Source: Proteobacteria bacterium UBA4457 (GTDB lineage: Bacteria; Pseudomonadota; Gammaproteobacteria; Ga0077536). Taken from it: a DNA stretch of 64,000 nucleotides. The DNA lies in the NCBI GenBank assembly GCA_002390205.1, contig DGOV01000074.1:18067-82066 (forward strand), read 5' to 3'. Below, piece by piece: positions 43,760-52,013 of the stretch; position 1 is the first letter of the stretch; each line of letters opens with the position of its first letter. The notes under the pieces are model-generated. The model was not told the DNA's origin, ran no database searches, and saw only the letters and a program-made list of their open reading frames with translations. The translations under genes were made by a program, and so were the position numbers.

Positions 43760-43809
43760 GTAGTCAATAACTCCGAATTCCCTATAAGAACTTTGGAGTT
43801 ATTGGCTAC
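43760..43809. other. Long inverted repeat downstream of hli
   Basis: GTAGTCAATAACTCC and GGAGTTATTGGCTAC form a 15-bp stem with one mismatch around a 20-base loop, without a T-run. It could protect the psbA-hli mRNA 3' end or act as a weak terminator. A second stem (TGTCTCC with GGAGACA, 43826-43856) follows directly. Confidence 0.65.
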
Positions 43810-43888
43810 CGACTTACCCGCTAATTGTCTCCTAATTATCTCTTGATTGGGAGACATAAACAAGTTAACCCACATGAGGTCTTTTTTT

Positions 43889-44554
43889 ATGGCTCGGCAT
43901 ACTACAGCGACGAGATGTCAGGCCATGACTGCAGAGTTTAAGGAAGCGAAGCCTCCATACAATCCAGGTCCTATTTGGACTTTTCAACGAGGTTATAAGG
44001 TTAACGAAGCTGGCCGACACGAAAACGAAGAGCAATATAGAGCTTTTCAGTTTTACCTCAACAGTGGAGGAAGTCGCACCTTAGAAAGTACTGCTGAGTT
44101 TTCTAGCCGTCAAGCCGAGACTGTTTCAGCTTGGGGTAAAAAATACAAATGGGACAGGCGGTGTGCAGCATATGACAGAAAGCAAATGGCAATAACATTT
44201 AAAGAAGCTAATAAGATAGAGCGAGGTCAGCAACGAAAAGCTATCCAAGAATTTAGAGTTGCTAATGAAGAGCAAGCCCGTCAGATGATGGATGTATCCT
44301 CGGACTTAATGGCAATTATCCAGTCACGTATAGCTAAAGCACAAGCAGAAGGAGAAGACATTCCGATGGCCCTAGTTTCTGGCCTGATCAGGGCTGCAGC
44401 AAACATTTCCGACTCTGGTCGTCAATCTTGGGCCACTTCTCTTGGTATCAGTCAGCTGATGGAGGTTGTAGATCAAGAGCTAGAGGAAGTCCAAGTCGAA
44501 ATCCTTGAAGACTCAAAAGATGAAGCTTACGAAATCCCACTGGATGAAGACTGA
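43889..44554 (+). CDS. Putative terminase small subunit
   Basis: 221 residues from the ATG preceded by TGAGG with 9-base spacing; the in-frame TTG and ATG further upstream lie in or next to a hairpin. The first ~110 residues have a helix-turn-helix-like stretch (F-S-S-R-Q-A-E-T-V-S-A-W-G-K-K-Y-K-W) typical of DNA-binding small terminases. The middle is helical and the C-terminus acidic. It overlaps the large subunit start by one base. It would recognise the packaging site. Confidence 0.7.
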   Translation: MARHTTATRCQAMTAEFKEAKPPYNPGPIWTFQRGYKVNEAGRHENEEQYRAFQFYLNSGGSRTLESTAEFSSRQAETVSAWGKKYKWDRRCAAYDRKQMAITFKEANKIERGQQRKAIQEFRVANEEQARQMMDVSSDLMAIIQSRIAKAQAEGEDIPMALVSGLIRAAANISDSGRQSWATSLGISQLMEVVDQELEEVQVEILEDSKDEAYEIPLDED

Positions 44555-46071
44555 TGTCAAGTAAATTAGGCAACGACTTTCTTGATTACGCTGCTTCTGA
44601 TCAAGACCTGATTAAAGAAGTTAAGCGTAAAAAATCAACAAAATCAGCCGATCGAGTCATTTTGTGGAAGTTCATCCGCAAAGTGCTTCCTCAATACAAA
44701 TTTTACAAATTTCATGCTAAAGTCATTGAACAGCTCCAAAGAGTTATTGATGGACAATGCAATCGACTCATACTTCAAGTCCCGCCGCGACATGGAAAGA
44801 GCCTCCTTGCATCGCAACTACTTCCTGCTGCTTACCTTCTTGCTCATCCCGACCGTTATGTGGGTATCAGTTCTTACTCCTCAGAGCTTGCCGAAGGGTT
44901 CTCCCGCAAGGCAAGGGGGTATTTCAAGGAAGGTGGAGGATTACTGAGTGAAGACAGTAAGGCCGTCAATGCTTGGGGGACACAAGGAGGAGGAGGCCTT
45001 TGGGCTGCAGGCGTCGGAGGCGCTGTAACTGGCCGTTCTGGGCATCTTCTCATTGTAGATGATCCAGTAAAAAACAGAGAGGATGCTGAATCTTCCAGGA
45101 TAATGGAAAAGTTAAACGATTGGTACACCTCAACACTTTATACTCGCCTTGAGCCTAAAGTGGGCGCTATCGTGGTAATTCAAACTCGTTGGTCTGAGAA
45201 TGATATGATTGGGAGACTTTTAGAGAATGAGCAAAATGTTTCAGAAAAAGGTCGTGAGAACTGGACGATTGTAGATTTGCCGGCAATTTTTGAAGAAGCC
45301 GGCGATCGTCCCAAGCTTCCTGAGCATTGCAAGGTAGTAGAAGATTGGAGAGAGGAAATTGGTTCTGCCTTGTGCCCTCAAAGGTACGGGAAGGAGGATT
45401 TAGAAAGAATTAGAGAAGCAATTGGATCAAGAGATTTTGCATCTTTGTATCAACAAAGACCAGCTCCAGAGAGTGGCAACATGTTTGCTCCAAATTGGTG
45501 GCAATTTTACGGGATGGACACCCCCCTTCCTGATTTTTCTAGAGTAATGCTGTCGGTTGACTGTACTTTTACAGACGCAAAGAAAAGCGATTACGTAGTA
45601 GGGGTTGTTGTAGCTCAAGCCGGTTCACAATTTTATGTCATGGATTTAGTTAGAGAGAAGTTAGACGTAATAGGCACTATGGCTATGATTGCCAGACTTT
45701 ATAAACGACATCAACTACAAGGCACAGTAATAGAGCTTGCGGCATCTGGTTATGCTGTCTATCAAATGCTAAGCAAAAAAGTCCCGGGACTGATTGGCGT
45801 GAAGCCCGAAAAATCCAAAATAGCCCGAGCTTCAGCTATAGTGCCAATGATAGAAGCTGGTAACGTATATCTGCCGGCCTCAGCTCCTTGGCTCGACTCC
45901 TTCATCTCTGAGTTTAGTTTATTTCCCGCATCCAAAAATGATGATCAAGTTGACGCTTTAACACAAGCGATTACGTATATGGCTCAACGTTCTATTCCGC
46001 AGATGACAGAAGTTACGTGGGGAAGAGGAGATAAGATTCTACCAGCGAGCTCTAGATACAATGCATGGTAG
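44554..46071 (+). CDS. terL: Terminase large subunit
   Basis: 505 residues. ATPase motifs: P-P-R-H-G-K-S at 77-83, L-L-I-V-D-D-P at about 165-171, and the coupling motif Q-T-R-W-S near 220. The nuclease half has V-D-C-T-F-T-D near 334, a Glu in V-I-E-L-A-A-S-G-Y and D-D-Q-V-D-A-L-T-Q-A near 470, the RNase H-like triad. Together they cut and pump concatemeric DNA into the head. The segment S-L-Y-Q-Q-R-P-A-P-E-S-G-N-M-F is common in this family. Confidence 0.88.
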   Translation: MSSKLGNDFLDYAASDQDLIKEVKRKKSTKSADRVILWKFIRKVLPQYKFYKFHAKVIEQLQRVIDGQCNRLILQVPPRHGKSLLASQLLPAAYLLAHPDRYVGISSYSSELAEGFSRKARGYFKEGGGLLSEDSKAVNAWGTQGGGGLWAAGVGGAVTGRSGHLLIVDDPVKNREDAESSRIMEKLNDWYTSTLYTRLEPKVGAIVVIQTRWSENDMIGRLLENEQNVSEKGRENWTIVDLPAIFEEAGDRPKLPEHCKVVEDWREEIGSALCPQRYGKEDLERIREAIGSRDFASLYQQRPAPESGNMFAPNWWQFYGMDTPLPDFSRVMLSVDCTFTDAKKSDYVVGVVVAQAGSQFYVMDLVREKLDVIGTMAMIARLYKRHQLQGTVIELAASGYAVYQMLSKKVPGLIGVKPEKSKIARASAIVPMIEAGNVYLPASAPWLDSFISEFSLFPASKNDDQVDALTQAITYMAQRSIPQMTEVTWGRGDKILPASSRYNAW

Positions 46072-46074
46072 ACT
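46066..46074 (+). promoter_or_regulatory. Extended -10 promoter overlapping the terminase stop
   Basis: TGGTAGACT contains the TAG stop of the large terminase gene and lies 25 bases before the TTG start of the second sigma-like gene. Confidence 0.5.
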
Positions 46075-46098
46075 GTAAGTACTTTGACTGTATAGGTT

Positions 46099-46833
46099 TT
46101 GGCTAGAAAACCAGCAAAATTTAAACTGTCAAAAGAGCAACAGTTACTTGCGTCGAATAACTTAAATCTTGCCCGAAAGGAAGCCTGGCGTCTTCAACGC
46201 ACGACTGGTATCGAGTATTCAACACTAGAATCTGTCGCTTTTGAAGGTTTATGCAAAGCTGCGTACAGATATGATCCGTCTCGACCTCATCCAGTCACAG
46301 GAGAAAGTATGAGATTTAGCTCATTAGCTACTCCCACTATCCGAGGAGAGTTGTTGCATTGGATTAGGGATAAGACATATTCTGTGCGCTTAAGTCATAA
46401 AATGAGGGAAAACTGGATCAAGGGGCGCAAGCTTCTTTATAAAGGCTCAACCGACCTAGAAATCGCAAAAGAACTAGGCCTTCAGACATTCGAATGGCTA
46501 GAGGTCAGGAAGGTTTGCTCTGGTCCTCCTTTAGAGTTAAAAGACCAGGCTCAGCCCACAGAACCTCTGGAGCCTGTTGAAATGTCCTTTGATCTTTATT
46601 ACCTTGAGGTTGTGGATGAAGCCTTGCTGAGGTTGAAAGAGTGCGAGGCTGACCACGTCAATAGCTTGGAAGTTTACTTGAATGGCCTGGGCAGGAAGAT
46701 CCCGGTCAAGGCAGCCACTGTGTTCACTGACTTATGCGGCTGCGATACCGCCAACTGGGAGGATGAGCTTAGTGACGAACTCATGGGGAATCAAGACTTA
46801 GGCAATGAGCGGTATCAGTCGTCTCTTTTCTGA
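46099..46833 (+). CDS. Second sigma-70-like factor
   Basis: 244 residues from a TTG. Residues about 45-105 read as sigma regions 2-3: E-S-V-A-F-E-G-L-C-K-A-A-Y-R-Y-D-P, M-R-F-S-S-L-A-T-P-T-I-R-G-E-L-L-H-W-I-R-D and S-V-R-L-S-H-K-M-R-E, closest to SigF/SigB or flagellar-type factors. The C-terminal ~100 residues do not show a convincing region 4, so -35 contact may be absent or altered. It is unlike the first sigma factor and may serve a different temporal class of promoters. Confidence 0.72.
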   Translation: MARKPAKFKLSKEQQLLASNNLNLARKEAWRLQRTTGIEYSTLESVAFEGLCKAAYRYDPSRPHPVTGESMRFSSLATPTIRGELLHWIRDKTYSVRLSHKMRENWIKGRKLLYKGSTDLEIAKELGLQTFEWLEVRKVCSGPPLELKDQAQPTEPLEPVEMSFDLYYLEVVDEALLRLKECEADHVNSLEVYLNGLGRKIPVKAATVFTDLCGCDTANWEDELSDELMGNQDLGNERYQSSLF

Positions 46834-46839
46834 TATACT
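46831..46839 (+). promoter_or_regulatory. Extended -10 promoter overlapping the second sigma stop
   Basis: TGATATACT begins with the TGA stop of the sigma-like gene and lies about 28 bases before the primase ATG. It is one of the two closest matches to TG-n-TATAAT. Confidence 0.55.
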
Positions 46840-46866
46840 GCACTGAGTTTTAGTAAGGGAAAACCT

Positions 46867-48450
46867 ATGGGTATCAAGCCGCAAACGCTTGAAAGAATCA
46901 AGGAAGGGTCTCTGTCTAAGATAATAGAAGCGACAGGAGGAGGCCTCAAGAAAGTCGGTTATGAATTCGTTACGTCTTGCCCCTGGCACGACGACACTAA
47001 CCCTTCCCTGACTATTAGCGACCGTAAAGGCTTTTGTTTCTGTCACGTCTGCCGAGAGGGTGGCGATGCTATTGACTATATTCAGAAGAAAAAGGGATTG
47101 ACATGGAGAGAAGCTTGCGAATTAGCCGCTGGCATATTAGGCGTCCAAATAGAAACAGACGACGCGAACCCAGAAGAAGTTGCTCGTCAGAGGGAACTTC
47201 GTAAGAAAAATATACAAAAGCTTAATCTAGAAAATAAACAATACGTGCATAATTTACATTATGATAGTAAAACAGAATCAATTCGTCAGATACTTAAAGA
47301 TCGAGGGATCACGAAAGAGTCAGCCACTGAATTTGAATTGGGATTTGCTCCTACAGGCTTTTTCTCTGACAGGATAACAATTCCAATTTACAATCATTTA
47401 AATCAACTTGTGGGATGGACCGGGCGAGCATGTAGAGACCAGCCAGGTAAATATAAAAATACAGCAGACAGCGATATATTTCACAAAAAACAGCTTGTCT
47501 TTAACGAGTATCGAGCAGTAAATGCAGCCAAAGAAGCCGGCGGACTTATTTTTGTGGAAGGTCACTTAGACGTCGTTACCATGTGGCAGCACGGCATACG
47601 CAATGTCGTGGCCATGCAAGGAACGGCTGCCCCGGATCCGCTTGTGTTACAGCGATTGTCTCGTAATATTAAGAACTTTATATTATGTTATGACGGCGAC
47701 GCTGGCGGACGGAAAGCGGTTGAGCAGTTCTTGTCAGTAGCTCAAGGATTAGCTCTTAAAGGTGAAGTCAATATCAATGTAGCAACGCTTCCTCCCGGCC
47801 AAGATCCAGACGAAATTCTTAGGAGTGGATCTGACCTTTATCAATACATCGCTGGTGCTCCTTCCTGGTTAGATTGGGTCATAGACGAATGGGTTGAACA
47901 TATGGACATTAACGACACTTCTATGGTTATCAACGTAGAGCAAAAGTTAAAAGCTTTAATCAATAGTTTACGGTCAAAAGCTTTAAGGGCTCATTATATT
48001 GGCCGTGCGGCTCAGGTGTTGTCTTCTACTGAAAAAGAAGCTGAAAAGCTTTCCAAGGGATGGGAGACTACAGGCTTTGAACCATTGACTGAATCGGTCT
48101 GGGTGCCGCGCAGTCCTCATGAAGCAAGGTTCGCAGTCGAGCGCCGAATGGTGCGTATTTTTGTACACTGCCCCGAAAGGAGGGAAGAGTTGCTTCCTAT
48201 GTTCGAGAAAGTTACAAGTCCAGCGGTTAAATGGTTGTGCCAAAGGCTTATAGAACTTGAATCTTTTTGCAGTACGGACTTAACTCCTCACAGCGTCATG
48301 GCTATTGTCGCTACGGCAGAGCCTCATTATATGTCTCAGCTTCGTACCCTCATCCGTCCTAACGTGATTATTGATGACAGGCCAGGAGTCCTGAAGCACT
48401 TGCATGATACACTGATGTCAGACTCTTTATCCTTCGAATCAATTTTCTGA
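46867..48450 (+). CDS. dnaG: DnaG-type primase
   Basis: 527 residues. The zinc finger has Cys38-x2-His41 and Cys59-x2-Cys62 in C-P-W-H and C-H-V-C. The TOPRIM core follows: E-G-H-L-D-V at 231-236 with the metal-binding Glu, and D-G-D-A-G-G at 286-291. It makes RNA primers at the fork and should pair with the DnaB-like helicase encoded at 33-35 kb. The C-terminal ~170 residues are helical. Its stop overlaps the next ATG. Confidence 0.88.
   Translation: MGIKPQTLERIKEGSLSKIIEATGGGLKKVGYEFVTSCPWHDDTNPSLTISDRKGFCFCHVCREGGDAIDYIQKKKGLTWREACELAAGILGVQIETDDANPEEVARQRELRKKNIQKLNLENKQYVHNLHYDSKTESIRQILKDRGITKESATEFELGFAPTGFFSDRITIPIYNHLNQLVGWTGRACRDQPGKYKNTADSDIFHKKQLVFNEYRAVNAAKEAGGLIFVEGHLDVVTMWQHGIRNVVAMQGTAAPDPLVLQRLSRNIKNFILCYDGDAGGRKAVEQFLSVAQGLALKGEVNINVATLPPGQDPDEILRSGSDLYQYIAGAPSWLDWVIDEWVEHMDINDTSMVINVEQKLKALINSLRSKALRAHYIGRAAQVLSSTEKEAEKLSKGWETTGFEPLTESVWVPRSPHEARFAVERRMVRIFVHCPERREELLPMFEKVTSPAVKWLCQRLIELESFCSTDLTPHSVMAIVATAEPHYMSQLRTLIRPNVIIDDRPGVLKHLHDTLMSDSLSFESIF
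48405..48413 (+). promoter_or_regulatory. Internal extended -10 promoter at the primase 3' end
   Basis: TGATACACT, identical to the boxes at 37988 and 40288, lies inside the last codons of the primase gene, 37 bases before the next ATG. Confidence 0.4.
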
Positions 48451-49721
48451 TGTCCCTAACTCCTATCAGCCACTTAAGGGGCGAAGTCCTGGCTCTCTAT
48501 GAAAAACATGGCTCATATCTCGGTACGGCCACTGCTTTATTTGAGGCTCATCCTTATCTTGCTAAGCCAAACCAATTGAGAGGATACGTTAAGTCAGAGA
48601 TAACAATGCTTGAACCGGACGTTGAAATAATAAGCGAAACAGTCCGACTCGCCAAAGGGAATCAAAAGCTTCAAGATCTTCAAAGAGTTGAACGAAAAGC
48701 GTTTCGAGAACATGCGCGTATAGAGAACGCTGTCGCAGAATACAGTAAAGCTATAGTTGAAGAATTGGAAAGGCATGGCTCTTCTTTGGTGGATTGTCCC
48801 AAAAGGACGGAACCATTGAACCCAGAGGCAGCTGTGTTGGTTGTTCATCTCAGCGATAACCATTGGAACGAATTAGTTGATCTTCCTACTAATCGATTCG
48901 ATTTTGAGGTTGGAGCTAAAAGGCTGTCACTTTTTGCTCAAAAGATCAAACTTCTCAGCAAAGCTTGCGGAGCAGGTCGTGTTGTTGTGTTTTTCGGAGG
49001 AGATTTGATGAATAGTGATCGACGCCTTGATGAATTGCTTTCCATGAGCACTAATCGTGCTAAGGCTACTATCCTTACGGTCCATTTATTCAAGCAATTT
49101 TTATTGGATTTGCGAGCAAATTTTACTGTTGACTGTTTTGGTATAGCCGGAAATGAATCTCGAGCCAAAGACACTTTGGGCTGGGTTGACATGGTGGCTA
49201 CTGATAGCTATGACTTTACTATCTACTCAATGCTTCAAATTCTATTCAATACAACACAGGATGAAGGTATGCGTTTTCATGACTTTCAAGCCAACGAAGT
49301 CGTTTTTAAGATTCATAATGAAACTTTCCTAGGTCTACATGGTCATCAGGTCTCGGCTACTGACCAAAAGAAAGTACAAGCTATTATCGGGAAATACGCT
49401 GCGAAAGGAATTAATGTTACTCACATTCTTTGTGGTCATATCCACAGCACTATGGTCTCTGATTACATATCCCGTAACGCTAGTTTGGTGGGTAGTAATG
49501 CCTACTCTGAAGAAGCGCTCGGATTCGTTTCTCGTGCGGCTCAGAACTGCCACATCGTTACGAAACAAGGATTGGACGGGGTTAAATGTGACCTTCAGAA
49601 TGTCGATGGAGTGGAGGGCTATGAGATTATTTCAAAGCTTGCCGAGTATAATGCGAAGAGCGCTGATAAGGTTTATTTGGAAATGCGAGAACCTCAAACG
49701 GTCATTCAAGTAGTAGTTTAA
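48450..49721 (+). CDS. Calcineurin-like metallophosphoesterase
   Basis: 423 residues. The metal-binding motifs are complete: D-N-H at 136-138, G-G-D-L-M-N with Asp185, G-N-E-S with Asn235, G-L-H-G-H with His297/299, and C-G-H-I-H with His330/332. Its relatives include SbcD/Mre11 nucleases and phage phosphoesterases. The N-terminal ~120 residues are helical and could bind a partner or DNA. It is co-transcribed with the primase, so a nuclease role in replication or host DNA breakdown is inferred. The exact substrate is unknown. Confidence 0.75.
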   Translation: MSLTPISHLRGEVLALYEKHGSYLGTATALFEAHPYLAKPNQLRGYVKSEITMLEPDVEIISETVRLAKGNQKLQDLQRVERKAFREHARIENAVAEYSKAIVEELERHGSSLVDCPKRTEPLNPEAAVLVVHLSDNHWNELVDLPTNRFDFEVGAKRLSLFAQKIKLLSKACGAGRVVVFFGGDLMNSDRRLDELLSMSTNRAKATILTVHLFKQFLLDLRANFTVDCFGIAGNESRAKDTLGWVDMVATDSYDFTIYSMLQILFNTTQDEGMRFHDFQANEVVFKIHNETFLGLHGHQVSATDQKKVQAIIGKYAAKGINVTHILCGHIHSTMVSDYISRNASLVGSNAYSEEALGFVSRAAQNCHIVTKQGLDGVKCDLQNVDGVEGYEIISKLAEYNAKSADKVYLEMREPQTVIQVVV

Positions 49722-49755
49722 CCTTAGTGCTCAGGGTCCTGAATTGCTTGTAATG

Positions 49756-49764
49756 TGGTAAACT
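49756..49764 (+). promoter_or_regulatory. Extended -10 promoter before the glutaredoxin gene
   Basis: TGGTAAACT lies about 64 bases before the glutaredoxin ATG. The intervening leader ends in CCTGAGCA, which is complementary to TGCTCAGG at 49728. Confidence 0.45.
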
Positions 49765-49827
49765 ACACTCATGTGAACCTGCGAGACCTATCCTGAGCAA
49801 TCAATTCCTATCTATTCAGACTTTCAA

Positions 49828-50055
49828 ATGACCACACTTTTAGCTTTGGATGATTCCGTGTCCTATGCGGAGATATACACTTCAGAGTCTTGTCCTTGGT
49901 GTATCAAGGCTAAAATTCTTTTGGAACAGTTCGGCATTCCGTATGCTGAAAAAGAAGGTCCACATCCTTCTTATGCTACCGTTCCCTTTATCATTATAAA
50001 CGATAAAGCTATTGGCGGTTTCTTAGAATTACGCAGGTACCTATCTGAACTTTAA
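49828..50055 (+). CDS. grx: Glutaredoxin
   Basis: 75 residues, the usual phage size. The active site is Cys22-P-W-Cys25, followed by the cis-proline motif T-V-P-F-I and an I-G-G-F glutathione-binding turn. It probably re-reduces the disulfide that the class II ribonucleotide reductase at 52 kb forms on each turnover. It is followed by a secreted muramidase gene 7 bases later. Confidence 0.85.
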   Translation: MTTLLALDDSVSYAEIYTSESCPWCIKAKILLEQFGIPYAEKEGPHPSYATVPFIIINDKAIGGFLELRRYLSEL

Positions 50056-50062
50056 AGTTTTT

Positions 50063-50773
50063 ATGATTTCTTTCTTAACTCAACAAAAGAAACGCCTTAC
50101 TGTTGTTGGTCTTCTTTTAACTACACTAAGCGGAAGCAGCTCAGCCGCACAAGATTACTGTATTCCTGCGGATGCCCCACTTTCGGCGCATTTAGCTGCT
50201 CTATCTAAGGTCAAAGAAGAGCCCAAAACCATTGCCCCTGTAGCTCCAGATATCCATCTACAATTAAAGCCACTGGCTGATCTCTTGGCTAGCGGAGAAG
50301 GTGATTACAACTCTGTCAACAGAGGATGGGCGGGAGATACCCCCCAAGGTATTAATGGACTCACTGGCATCTCTTTCTCGGACTACACGGTTCAGGAAGT
50401 TTTAAATATGCAAACGAGTTACATCTATGCTGTTGGCCGTTATCAGTTAATCCCTCGCACTCTTCGTTTTGCTGTAAATAGTTCGTCTGTTTCAGTTCAA
50501 GACAAATTCACGAACGAAGTCCAAGATCGTCTAATGGCGGCTTTGATCCTTTACAAGCGACCTCTCATTATCACTTACCTACAAGGAAGCCATAACAACC
50601 TCAATGCAGCTCTAGGAGCGTTAGCAAGAGAATGGGCTTCTGTCGAGTATAGTAATGGCTATAGCTACTATTCACGCGTCGGTGGAAATCGAGCTAGTAT
50701 TAGTCGGGAGCGAGTGTCTCGGGTATTACGAAATTTAAAGAAAACATGGCAAGCATCTGGCGCTTTACCATGA
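50063..50773 (+). CDS. Secreted muramidase-like lysozyme
   Basis: 236 residues. An N-terminal hydrophobic segment with basic start and A-A-Q cut site (residues 9-30) predicts export. Residues about 65-230 resemble COG4678-type muramidases: S-G-E-G-D-Y-N-S-V-N-R-G with the likely catalytic Glu79, then L-T-G-I, A-V-G-R-Y-Q-L-I-P-R-T-L and F-T-N-E-V-Q-D-R-L. It may act at entry as a virion-bound enzyme, or in lysis as a second lysozyme besides the one at 31.4 kb. Its exact use is unknown. Confidence 0.72.
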   Translation: MISFLTQQKKRLTVVGLLLTTLSGSSSAAQDYCIPADAPLSAHLAALSKVKEEPKTIAPVAPDIHLQLKPLADLLASGEGDYNSVNRGWAGDTPQGINGLTGISFSDYTVQEVLNMQTSYIYAVGRYQLIPRTLRFAVNSSSVSVQDKFTNEVQDRLMAALILYKRPLIITYLQGSHNNLNAALGALAREWASVEYSNGYSYYSRVGGNRASISRERVSRVLRNLKKTWQASGALP

Positions 50774-50807
50774 CCAAGCTATTCTGTAAACTTGATTGGT
50801 AATTTAC

Positions 50808-51050
50808 ATGCAAGGCACCTATCTACTTTGTTTGCTGCTTTTTCTCTCTTTTGCTTTTGAGCCTGAAGCGACAGCTCAAGTCTTAACAACAGTTAGCCTA
50901 AAGCTTCAAACGCTTTATATTAATTATAGATTGAAGTGGATGGCCTGGCGGATGTATCGTCAACTTTGCAGAATAACAAAAGAATCCGGAATGCCTGGAC
51001 CGGGTCCGTTTCGATTCATAAACATTTGGGATAGGGACTCCAATCCCTGA
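50808..51050 (+). CDS. Small exported or membrane-anchored protein
   Basis: 80 residues from the ATG; the upstream TTG lacks a ribosome site. Residues 5-25 are a signal peptide or membrane anchor. A basic helical part and P-G-P-G-P-F-R-F-I-N-I-W-D-R at the end follow; I recall a similar P-P-G-P-F-K-F-I-x-x-W-D-R ending in small cyanophage proteins. It could be a spanin-like partner of the muramidase. Its stop lies inside a promoter motif. Confidence 0.55.
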   Translation: MQGTYLLCLLLFLSFAFEPEATAQVLTTVSLKLQTLYINYRLKWMAWRMYRQLCRITKESGMPGPGPFRFINIWDRDSNP

Positions 51051-51056
51051 TATACT
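51048..51056 (+). promoter_or_regulatory. Extended -10 promoter overlapping a stop codon
   Basis: TGATATACT, identical to the box at 46831, begins with the TGA stop of the preceding gene and lies 23 bases before the next ATG. Confidence 0.55.
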
Positions 51057-51078
51057 GATTCTTGAATACTCATCCATT

Positions 51079-51213
51079 ATGTCTTTATACACTAAAAGCA
51101 ACACGAAGCAGCCTAGCCCCAAAAAGCGAACTTCAATCGGAAATGGCTTACGTAAGCTTGGCAGCTACAAAAACAAAACACAAAAGCCGTTAAGAGGCCA
51201 AGGAAAAAAATAA
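51079..51213 (+). CDS. Tiny basic peptide
   Basis: 44 residues, Lys-rich, with P-S-P-K-K-R-T-S-I-G-N-G and a K-P-L-R-G-Q-G-K-K end. Small peptides with the P-K-K-R-T-S-I-G-N motif are familiar from marine phages. It has a promoter box 23 bases upstream. Nucleic acid or virion binding is guessed from charge only. Confidence 0.6.
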   Translation: MSLYTKSNTKQPSPKKRTSIGNGLRKLGSYKNKTQKPLRGQGKK

Positions 51214-51252
51214 GTTAACTGGAAAATTATAGAAACAACTGTTCTACATGTT

Positions 51253-51399
51253 ATGGCTTTTGAATCGCCTAAAGAAGACTCTCGACGCATCAAAGTTTGT
51301 GATTATCTAGAAATCGACGATGATTTCTATTTTGAGTACGATTACAGCGCATTAGCGTCTGAAACAATTAGATTTTTCCGAAAGCAAGGTTACAACTAA
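51253..51399 (+). CDS. Small acidic hypothetical protein
   Basis: 48 residues, acidic with aromatic clusters (D-D-D-F-Y-F-E-Y-D-Y). Its stop overlaps the next gene's ATG by one base. The end, F-F-R-K-Q, is repeated at the start of the next protein, which may reflect a local duplication. No known family. Confidence 0.5.
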   Translation: MAFESPKEDSRRIKVCDYLEIDDDFYFEYDYSALASETIRFFRKQGYN

Positions 51400-51596
51400 T
51401 GTTTAATTTTTTCCGAAAGCAGGTTCAGGTGAGTTACGAAGTAATCTATTGTTACGGCAGTAGACCTTTTATTTCTCGCACAACTGTTGAGGCTGCAGAT
51501 TTAGTTGAAGCTCATCGTAAGTTTGATGCTGATCCGAAATTTGAGAAGTGTACTCGAATTTCTGACGCAATCATGCTTAGTAGTCCTCTTGAGTAA
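51399..51596 (+). CDS. Small hypothetical protein
   Basis: 65 residues. A beta-alpha-beta-like layout (V-S-Y-E-V-I-Y-C-Y-G then A-D-L-V-E-A-H-R-K-F-D-A-D) resembles other small right-arm proteins near 58.8 and 61.4 kb. No known family and no membrane segment. Confidence 0.5.
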   Translation: MFNFFRKQVQVSYEVIYCYGSRPFISRTTVEAADLVEAHRKFDADPKFEKCTRISDAIMLSSPLE

Positions 51597-51649
51597 AAAA
51601 GGACCTTAACTGCTCGTGTTTGGGCTTCCGTTGCACGATTTTACATGAT

Positions 51650-51678
51650 TTGACAACGTGCTCGTATTGATGCATGAT
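51650..51678 (+). promoter_or_regulatory. Sigma-70-type promoter with a consensus -35 box
   Basis: TTGACA, 17 bases, then CATGAT. It differs from most boxes here in having a perfect -35, so it may be read by the host principal sigma factor early in infection. Confidence 0.5.
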
Positions 51679-51701
51679 GGAGAAGTCAAAAGAAAACTAT
51701 C

Positions 51702-51935
51702 ATGACCAACGCTTGCCACACTCAAACTCCTGGCTCAATGAACTTTGAGATAGGAGTTCAGTTCCACCTTCTTACGGATGACCTTCATTGGATCCCTAAT
51801 GGATTCGAGACGGTCACTCTGGTAGTCGACAAGCAAGACTTGGAAGATGACAAGTACGATGCTTTGAGCTGTGCCGCCGAAGCGTGGTGCGACTCAAGAG
51901 GACACTCCTTCTTTCAGTTGATTGAAGAGCCATAA
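51702..51935 (+). CDS. Small acidic hypothetical protein
   Basis: 77 residues. It is the only gene between a sigma-70-type promoter and a strong terminator, so it is a single-gene unit, perhaps early. Acidic with three Cys; F-H-L-L-T-D-D-L-H-W and L-S-C-A-A-E-A-W-C-D. No known family. Confidence 0.55.
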   Translation: MTNACHTQTPGSMNFEIGVQFHLLTDDLHWIPNGFETVTLVVDKQDLEDDKYDALSCAAEAWCDSRGHSFFQLIEEP

Positions 51936-51945
51936 TCGACTGTCC

Positions 51946-51968
51946 AGGCCCCTTTTGGGGGGCTTTTT
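51946..51968 (+). terminator. Rho-independent terminator
   Basis: GCCCC, loop TTTT, GGGG(GG)C followed by five T, just after the preceding stop codon. Confidence 0.85.
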
Positions 51969-51982
51969 AGTATATGATTTCC

Positions 51983-51991
51983 TGGTAAACT
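51983..51991 (+). promoter_or_regulatory. Extended -10 promoter of nrdJ
   Basis: TGGTAAACT lies 23 bases before the nrdJ start and just after a terminator, making nrdJ-dcd a separate unit. Confidence 0.5.
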
Positions 51992-52013
51992 ACTTTCACG
52001 CAAAAAACAACAA

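Noticed and set aside
43847..43888. Extended N-terminus of the small terminase from a TTG
   Set aside because: The TTG lies inside a hairpin with no ribosome site; the ATG 42 bases downstream has TGAGG at good spacing.
49728..49799. TGCTCAGG ... CCTGAGCA as a leader stem of the glutaredoxin gene
   Set aside because: The left arm lies upstream of the likely transcription start (box at 49756), so the stem would not form in that mRNA; it could only form in a read-through transcript.
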